The position numbers and the translations under genes were made by a program. A model generated the notes under the pieces. That model saw only the letters and a program-made list of their open reading frames with translations, was not told the origin of the DNA and did not search any database. Source: Adenanthera pavonina (lineage: Eukaryota; Streptophyta; Magnoliopsida; Fabales; Fabaceae). From it: a DNA stretch of 64,000 nucleotides. Where the stretch lies: positions 12,790,001 through 12,854,000 of the forward strand of contig JAIVEN010000023.1 of assembly GCA_026686845.1 (NCBI GenBank), in the 5' to 3' direction. How positions within the stretch are numbered: the stretch's first letter is position 1; the number at the start of each line of letters is the position of its first letter. Shown here one piece after another: positions 58,600 to 64,000 of the stretch.

Positions 58600-58885
58600 C
58601 TATTTAATATGCATAGGATGTAATGTGATTTCACAAGTGCCTAGATCAAACTTGTGAGATTTAGTAGAAAATCTCAATTGAGTTGCTTGGGGATTGAACG
58701 TAGGTCAAGTGGTTGGACCGAACCACTATAAATCTTGCTGTCTCGATCTTCCTCTCTACCTCAAGCTTTTTCTTCTCGTTATACTTTATTTGCCCTTATT
58801 TTTGTGCTTCATATTGATACATTGGATTGTTCTTCACAAAGGTAAAAAATTTGCAACACCCAATTCACCCTCTCTTGAATGACCA
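58600..58885 (-). mobile_element. LTR-like repeat fragment, family L (minus orientation)
   Basis: The reverse complement matches the start of the 53311 fragment. AGAGGGTGAATTGGGT corresponds to AGAGGGGGGTAAATTGGG, and TTCGGTCCAACCACTTGACC, then CTACGTTCAA, corresponds to the 53475 block at the same spacing (about 155 bp). Only about 290 bp remains, directly upstream of the pararetroviral movement-protein frame. Confidence 0.5.
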
Positions 58886-59226
58886 GTCAATTTAGCAGAT
58901 ATTTCATATTGTACCCTTTCTCTTCCAAAAAAAACCCTAATTTAAGAGAAATAAAAATGGGATGGGTGAGATGAATGGAGGGGAATCCAATTTTCTAAGC
59001 TGAACAAATAAGGGTAGGGAATCAATTTCCCTTAAATCCCCTAAAAAAGCATGTACCAAATAAAGATTAAATCTCTATCTAGAACAATTAAAGTTGACAT
59101 CACAAGAGATAATAGAATGGTAGTCATGACAAGATGTTGTCTTTTTAATGCACTTAAAACTTACAATGGCTTGTCAAGCATGTAAACAAATCATTTTATT
59201 ATGAGAGTGGATTTTTTCAAAGCTAA
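58886..59226. other. Spacer, nothing recognised
   Basis: AT-rich sequence with a short GGGATGGGTGAG-type stretch. No gene or clear repeat terminus. Confidence 0.5.
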
Positions 59227-59990
59227 GGCTGCATTCGGTACAAGGAAACAGGGGTGAGGAAATGGGAATGGGCGAGGGAATGACTAATTATGAATGTTTG
59301 GTGTGAAGGTTTGGTGATTAATGGGAATGGAGAAAGCTATTATACATGGGAATGGAGACTCCTACCTTTGACTTGGGATTGTTCATTCTCATGCCCATGG
59401 GACATCTTTGCCCCCAACTACCTCATCTGCTCCTTGCCGACATTTGCCATTACTGTAGAAGATCCGCTCTTTGCCATTGTTAGATTCACTCATTACTATC
59501 GTCAAAAATCGTGTTTTTGTGGTCCACCAACGTCGATGAGTGAATGATGCAGTGGCCTCATGGATTTTGAACTTTCTCACATCCGTAGTGGCCAATGTCG
59601 TCGATGACAGCCCCCTTTATTTTGCAGATCTTTGTCACCGTAATGCCATCGAGAGTGAGTGAGTTGTCATCATTTTTTATTATCAATTTCACCGCCAATC
59701 ATCTAAACTACAATCTCGCCCCCAAAATCATCCAAACCGCAATTGCCGTCAAACAAAATCTGTCTAGTTTCTCTGCTTCTTTGTTTATGCTAGCTGGTCG
59801 GCGGTGGTGATGGAACGCCAAGGAGGAAATGGATTGGATGAAAAGAGGGGAATTTTTTTGGGCATTATGGTCTTTTAGTAATCTATTCCTAACATTCCTT
59901 TGCATATCAGATATATTTTTAAAACTCATTCATATTCCTAATCACATTTCTATTCTTATTCTCATTCTTATTTCATAAAAAGAATTATTT
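59227..59990. mobile_element. Probable decayed MITE-like element with GC-richer interior
   Basis: It starts GGCTGCATTCGGTACAAGG followed by GAATGGGCGAGGGAATG, and the far end holds the inverse type of sequence (CATATTCCTAATCACATTTC and onward). These GGGAATG-rich imperfect inverted ends occur in plant non-autonomous DNA elements. The interior (59300-59560) is GC-richer than its surroundings and may be captured sequence, but no source gene was recognised. Confidence 0.35.
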
Positions 59991-61643
59991 ACAAATGATA
60001 AACTCTATTACAAAGAATAAAATAGAAACATTGTAGCTCAAAAATCATCTAAGTATGATAAGTAGGGCTTTAAATCAATGTAACATCATTTTGACTTTAG
60101 AATATTTAATGTTATTACTCACCACCTTAAATGTGGTTTTATATATAGATTTTAAGGAAATCTAACAGTTAGAGATATGAAATAGTCATTACTAAGCTTG
60201 CTTTCACGTTTACCTACTAAATTTAATTCGCATCAGAACTTGGTAAGACAAGTTAGACAAGTTGGTAATATAAGCTAACTAGTCGTTAGACATATCTCTT
60301 AACGTTAAACTAGGTTGTCATGACAAGGTATACCCTTTGCCAGGAAATCGAGCACTATTTCAAATTCCAGAAATAAAGCTCAAGAACGATTTCATGACAA
60401 CCTACTTCAATTGTTAGGACAAGCTGTCAACCCGAGAAAACCCAGAAGCTAAAGTTCAACGTTGTTGGAATAGGCTTCCTAGAATGTTACTCTTTGTTAT
60501 GACAAGTTTAAATCCATCAAAACTGAGTTTTTGAATATCAATCTTGGTAGAATAAGTTGAGTGTCTTGTCGTGACAATTTAACTGAAGAAAGGTTGGGTT
60601 GCTGTTAGGTTGCTTTCTGGAGAGTCAAGATTTCATGACAACGTAATGGGTTTATGAAGAAATCTAGCTGAACCTAAGAGCTTTCCTTTCCCTTTTCAAA
60701 CCCTAGTCTTGACAAGCTATAAAATAGTGAATACAACATTGTGAAAACTTGTGATTTCATGACAACCTAAAGGGCTTGCTAAGACAAGTACTTTACCAGA
60801 AGAAAAAACAAGTTCGAAACCAAGTGGTTATCAAGAAATCCACCTAAGTTTGGTAAAACAAGGTAGTTTTGGTATGAAAACAAGTTTAAAAACTATTAAA
60901 CTTGCTACCAAAACATCAAATACATTCACATTTAAGATAAATGGTAGTAAGATTAAGTAAGTTTAAAGTTTAACTACCTTCCATCCTAAGAGAAAGAAAT
61001 AAATACATCATTTTAGTTTCCATTTTCTCTTGGATTCACTTACTTTCTTCAAATCATCTTACTTATTTGATATCATCACATTCTTTCAGTATTTGGAGCA
61101 ACCTTTCATTGTCTTTACTTTGAGTTAAGCATATTGTTGATATTCCATTTCCTCACTTCAATGCTTACTCTTTCTTTTCTTTAAACAACCTATATTGAAT
61201 ATAACTCTCTTCAAGTAAAGCAGTTAGTCCAATTCATATCATATGATAAGCATGATATAAATAATATAATAAATACTAAATACACATATCTTGCAAATTT
61301 TTTACTCCACTATTTGATATTATCAAAACTAATCATGTTAGTTATTAGACTTAACAATATCTTGACCAATTTGCCCTTACTTTTTTTTAAATGCCAAGAA
61401 TACCCTTAAACCAAATAAAGTTTCATTAAAATCCTTACAATCTCCTCTCCTTCCCTTTTAAACCAAATAAAGTTTTATTAAAATCCCTTTAATCTTCTTC
61501 CCTCCAATCTCGCCACACAAGAGAATTATAAAACTCCTCCAATCCCTTTCCCTTCATTAAAATTCCTCTCCTCCAATCCCTTTAGTTAAACCAAATATAC
61601 CATTAATCCCTTTGGGACAAATGTATGTTTTCATAAAAGCTTA
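59991..61643. other. Repeat-like spacer with recurrent CATGACAAC motif
   Basis: TCATGACAACCT or close variants recur at about 60316, 60392, 60498, 60633 and 60757, a pattern reminiscent of long LTRs of plant Copia elements. Two copies of AACCAAATAAAGTTT(C/T)ATT lie 49 bp apart near 61412 and 61461. No open frame and no termini were found. Confidence 0.35.
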
Positions 61644-61818
61644 GGGCCTATTTGGTTTACATTTTTGTAAACCAAACCATGGTTTTTAACCATCATTTTT
61701 TTCCTTTTTTATCCAAACAGGTTTGTGATAAATTTCTCTACTTTCATGCAAATTTTATTTTTGTAAACTGTGATTATTCTAACAGACTTTTTACAAAAAG
61801 GTAATCCAAATGAGCAAT
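61644..61818 (-). mobile_element. MITE of a TTTGGTTT-terminus family, copy 3
   Basis: It starts GGGCCTATTTGGTTTAC and ends AATCCAAATGAGC. The reverse complement follows copy 1 (22474-22642) through AATAATCACAGTTTA, then AAAGTAGAGAAATTTA and CTGTTTGGAT, so the three copies form one family in this window. Confidence 0.7.
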
Positions 61819-61862
61819 TACAAATTGAAGAGATAATGTTATAAAGTAGATATTGTGATATA

Positions 61863-62107
61863 CTCCCTTCATTTTTTATGTAAGTCTCTTAGTATATGAG
61901 TGAAGAAATATAATTAATAATCTTTTTAATTTTTTATTATCTGTTTAATTTATTACTACCTAATTTTATAATAAGCATATAAAATAATTAATAAAGATAG
62001 AAATATAATTATAGAAATAAAAAAATAATGTTGTCTTAAATTTTTAAAAGAATATAAATACAAATAAAATTTGTCTTCCAAAAGAACTTAAAAAGAAACA
62101 GAAGGAA
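61863..62107. mobile_element. Decayed Stowaway-like MITE (245 bp)
   Basis: It starts CTCCCTTCATTTTTTATGTA and ends as an imperfect inverse (AAACAGAAGGAA), with TA on each side (61861-61862 and 62108-62109). The interior is AT-rich and non-coding. Confidence 0.6.
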
Positions 62108-62617
62108 TATTTTGGTTTAGAATATTAATGGTAAATCCAAAAGAACGGTTGGGAGAATTCACTATAGGCTAGAAAGGATAAGAAGGTCCTTATGCTTCAT
62201 AACTCAAAGCATTGTTGACTAGCCTTGCTCCTAGTAGGTCAACATCATCCATCTATTACTATTTGAATATGAAAATGCTCAAATATGATTTGATGACGGA
62301 CAATATCATATACCAAATCATTATTAAAAAAAAATCAAAGCTACACATCCCTTCTCTTTAAGATTTGCTTCCGCTTATTTTAGATCTTTTTTTTTTTTAT
62401 GTTTCTTTGTTAATATCTATTTTCTCTTCCTGCTTCCTCTTTGTGAACTAGTATTTTTAGTATACATACATATATCTATATATACATACTTAATAATTAC
62501 AAGAGAAGTTGTTGTAAGTTTCTTTATATGTCTAGCTACCTAGGCTGCTACAATAAGTTTTTTTACACATAATTAGTTTATCCGCATTTCCATTTATCAT
62601 TTTTTTTTACTGAAAAG

Positions 62618-63712
62618 CAGTGTTTTTAAAATTGGACCAGACTAGATGGTTGAACCGATCCGGCTGTCACCCGAGGAGCTCAATGGTTCATTTTGTTACT
62701 TCAGGCCATTTTGATGATTGGACCAGGTTGAGCCTTTTTCAACTGGTTTTTGAGCTGGAAACCGACTTCTAGCAGGAAATCAGGGCGATTTTAAAAGAAC
62801 CGTCCGAATCTATGTTTGTGTAAAGTTTATGGAGGAGAGCACCGAAAATGATGGGGAAGAAGAGGAAGATGTATTTAGTTTAGAAGGAGAAAGAAAAAAA
62901 TGGAAGAAGATTATCAAAGAAAGAAGAATAAAGATGCAGAAATTCAAGCATACTTTCCACTCTTCTTAATAAGAGCAAGCTTGTTGTTGATGCTCTCATA
63001 GGTACTTAGTTTCTTGGCAGCAACCATTCTAAAGATGAAGATAGTAGATGTAGAAACACTGGTTGTGAGAAGGGAATACGGTGATGCTTCCTTGGAAAAA
63101 CCAAAATAGATGGAGAGAGTTTTAACTTTTGGGCTAAGGCTACCATTTTGAATCAATGATGCAGATTTGTTGGAATACAAATGAATAGGTTAGATGAAAT
63201 TTTGGGAAAGCAAAGGGTCTTCAAATGCTTGCACTGTCTGTACCATCATAAATAGTGTGTCACGTTTTCTAAAAAAAGTCTTCCCCTATGTGGCTATATA
63301 ATGATGGGACTCTTCTATTACTTCTTTCTATGCTCACAGGATCATTATTTTAATGCTTAAAATTTGAAAAAAAAATCTTAATAAAACAATTTAAAATAGA
63401 AATATTAATATTTATTTCAAAATGAGTAAATAAAATTAAAAGGTCATTATTTATTTTCTTGAAAAGTTAAATAATTTGACATATATTATTATGACAATAG
63501 TTAGTTTATTCATTATGAAATTGAACTATTTAAATTTATTTTTAAGTTATTTAACAATTTTATTTTTTATTTTTTATACATATATTATATAATAATATTT
63601 TTATTTAATTATTACATTACTGGTCCGACCATCGGTTCAACCAGTTGAATCATAAAAATCATGATTCGATGGTATTTCCGGTTTAACATCCGGTTTGGCT
63701 TTTAAAACATTG
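62618..63712. mobile_element. hAT-like non-autonomous element carrying a host gene fragment
   Basis: The left end CAGTGTTTTTAAAATTGGACC and the right end, read inverted as CAATGTTTTAAAAGCCAAACC, are imperfect terminal inverted repeats of the CAGTGTTTTAAAA type used by plant hAT elements. Flanking 8-mers CTGAAAAG (62610-62617) and TTGAGAAG (63713-63720) agree at 6 of 8 positions, as an aged 8-bp hAT target duplication would. No transposase is present. Both subterminal regions hold GGTTGAACCG-like repeats. The interior carries an RPL30 fragment (62944-63027). Confidence 0.65.
62944..63027 (-). pseudogene. RPL30: Ribosomal protein L30 (60S) N-terminal coding fragment
   Basis: The minus strand reads MVAAKK followed by a short diverged stretch and then ESINNKLALIKKSGKYA before a stop. 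MVAAKK, ESIN(N)xLAL and KSGKY are the N-terminus of plant 60S ribosomal protein eL30. About 27 of some 112 residues are present. The frame is open upstream to 63180, but eL30 starts at the ATG at 63025-63027. CTTTAG just before that ATG resembles an intron end, so the source may have been genomic DNA rather than mRNA. It cannot encode a working ribosomal protein. Confidence 0.75.
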
Positions 63713-64000
63713 TTGAGAAGCCTAAGAATAAGGGCAAGGATCAAACAATTATAGAAGACGACATGAAGTCATGAATCGAATATCCAATTACGGAATTACC
63801 AATATTATAGCAAACATTTATACACATATTTTTTAAAATATAAAATAAAATAAAATGAATCATTTGAGCTATTCTCTCCCTCCCTCCCTCAACCCCTTTT
63901 CTTTCTTAACTCTTATCCACAATAGTGGCTTTAGTTTGCATTCCCCCACATCCAATACTTCCAAAGCCAACAATACTTTTATTCTTTATTATATTTGGAA
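63713..64000. other. Terminal spacer
   Basis: AT-rich sequence with a short (TCCC)n stretch near 63877. No gene seen before the window ends. Confidence 0.5.

Noticed and set aside
1..64000. CRISPR arrays, operons, phage or other prokaryotic defence systems
   Set aside because: The DNA is plant nuclear, and no array of spaced identical repeats or prokaryotic gene cluster exists in it.

Overview
The window is nuclear DNA from a flowering plant, almost certainly a eudicot. It is AT-rich, and its protein genes have plant-type GT-AG introns. Every recognisable product belongs to a plant gene family, and the space between genes is filled with plant transposon debris. The species cannot be named from the sequence alone.

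The first 41 kb is gene-bearing. In order it holds: a PETAL LOSS-type trihelix transcription factor (+, 5598-8247, 2 exons); a cytosolic class I fructose-bisphosphate aldolase (-, 11925-13686, 3 exons, exactly 358 aa); an intronless DUF868 protein (-, 17883-18788); an intronless lectin/PAN membrane protein of the At5g03700 type (-, 23182-24642); a phytosulfokine precursor with an intact YIYTQ peptide (+, 31667-32201, 3 exons); and a PCF11-like pre-mRNA cleavage factor (-, 33655-41131, 7 coding exons). These genes do not form an operon or a pathway. Their adjacency is of interest because it resembles, from memory, two separate Arabidopsis neighbourhoods combined. Small non-autonomous DNA transposons (Stowaway-like and hAT-like MITEs), microsatellites, a 95-bp tandem triplication and a short retroelement with a perfect 17-bp target-site duplication lie between the genes.

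From about 42.2 kb to the end there is no intact host gene. An old RTE-type LINE (about 42.6-47.2 kb) is split by a younger 5'-truncated L1-type LINE (43050-46408) whose target-site duplication is still visible. Next comes a decayed endogenous pararetrovirus (Caulimoviridae, florendovirus-like) on the minus strand. From right to left it reads movement protein, coat protein, zinc-knuckle region, protease remnant, reverse transcriptase, RNase H, then a second overlapping ORF. Its coat-protein region is split by about 4.5 kb of other retroelement-derived sequence. The last 5 kb holds more MITEs, an LTR-like fragment and a hAT-like element of about 1.1 kb that carries the 5' coding end of a ribosomal protein L30 gene.

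Exon boundaries were placed by reading frame, splice consensus and family knowledge. No alignment or database search was run.
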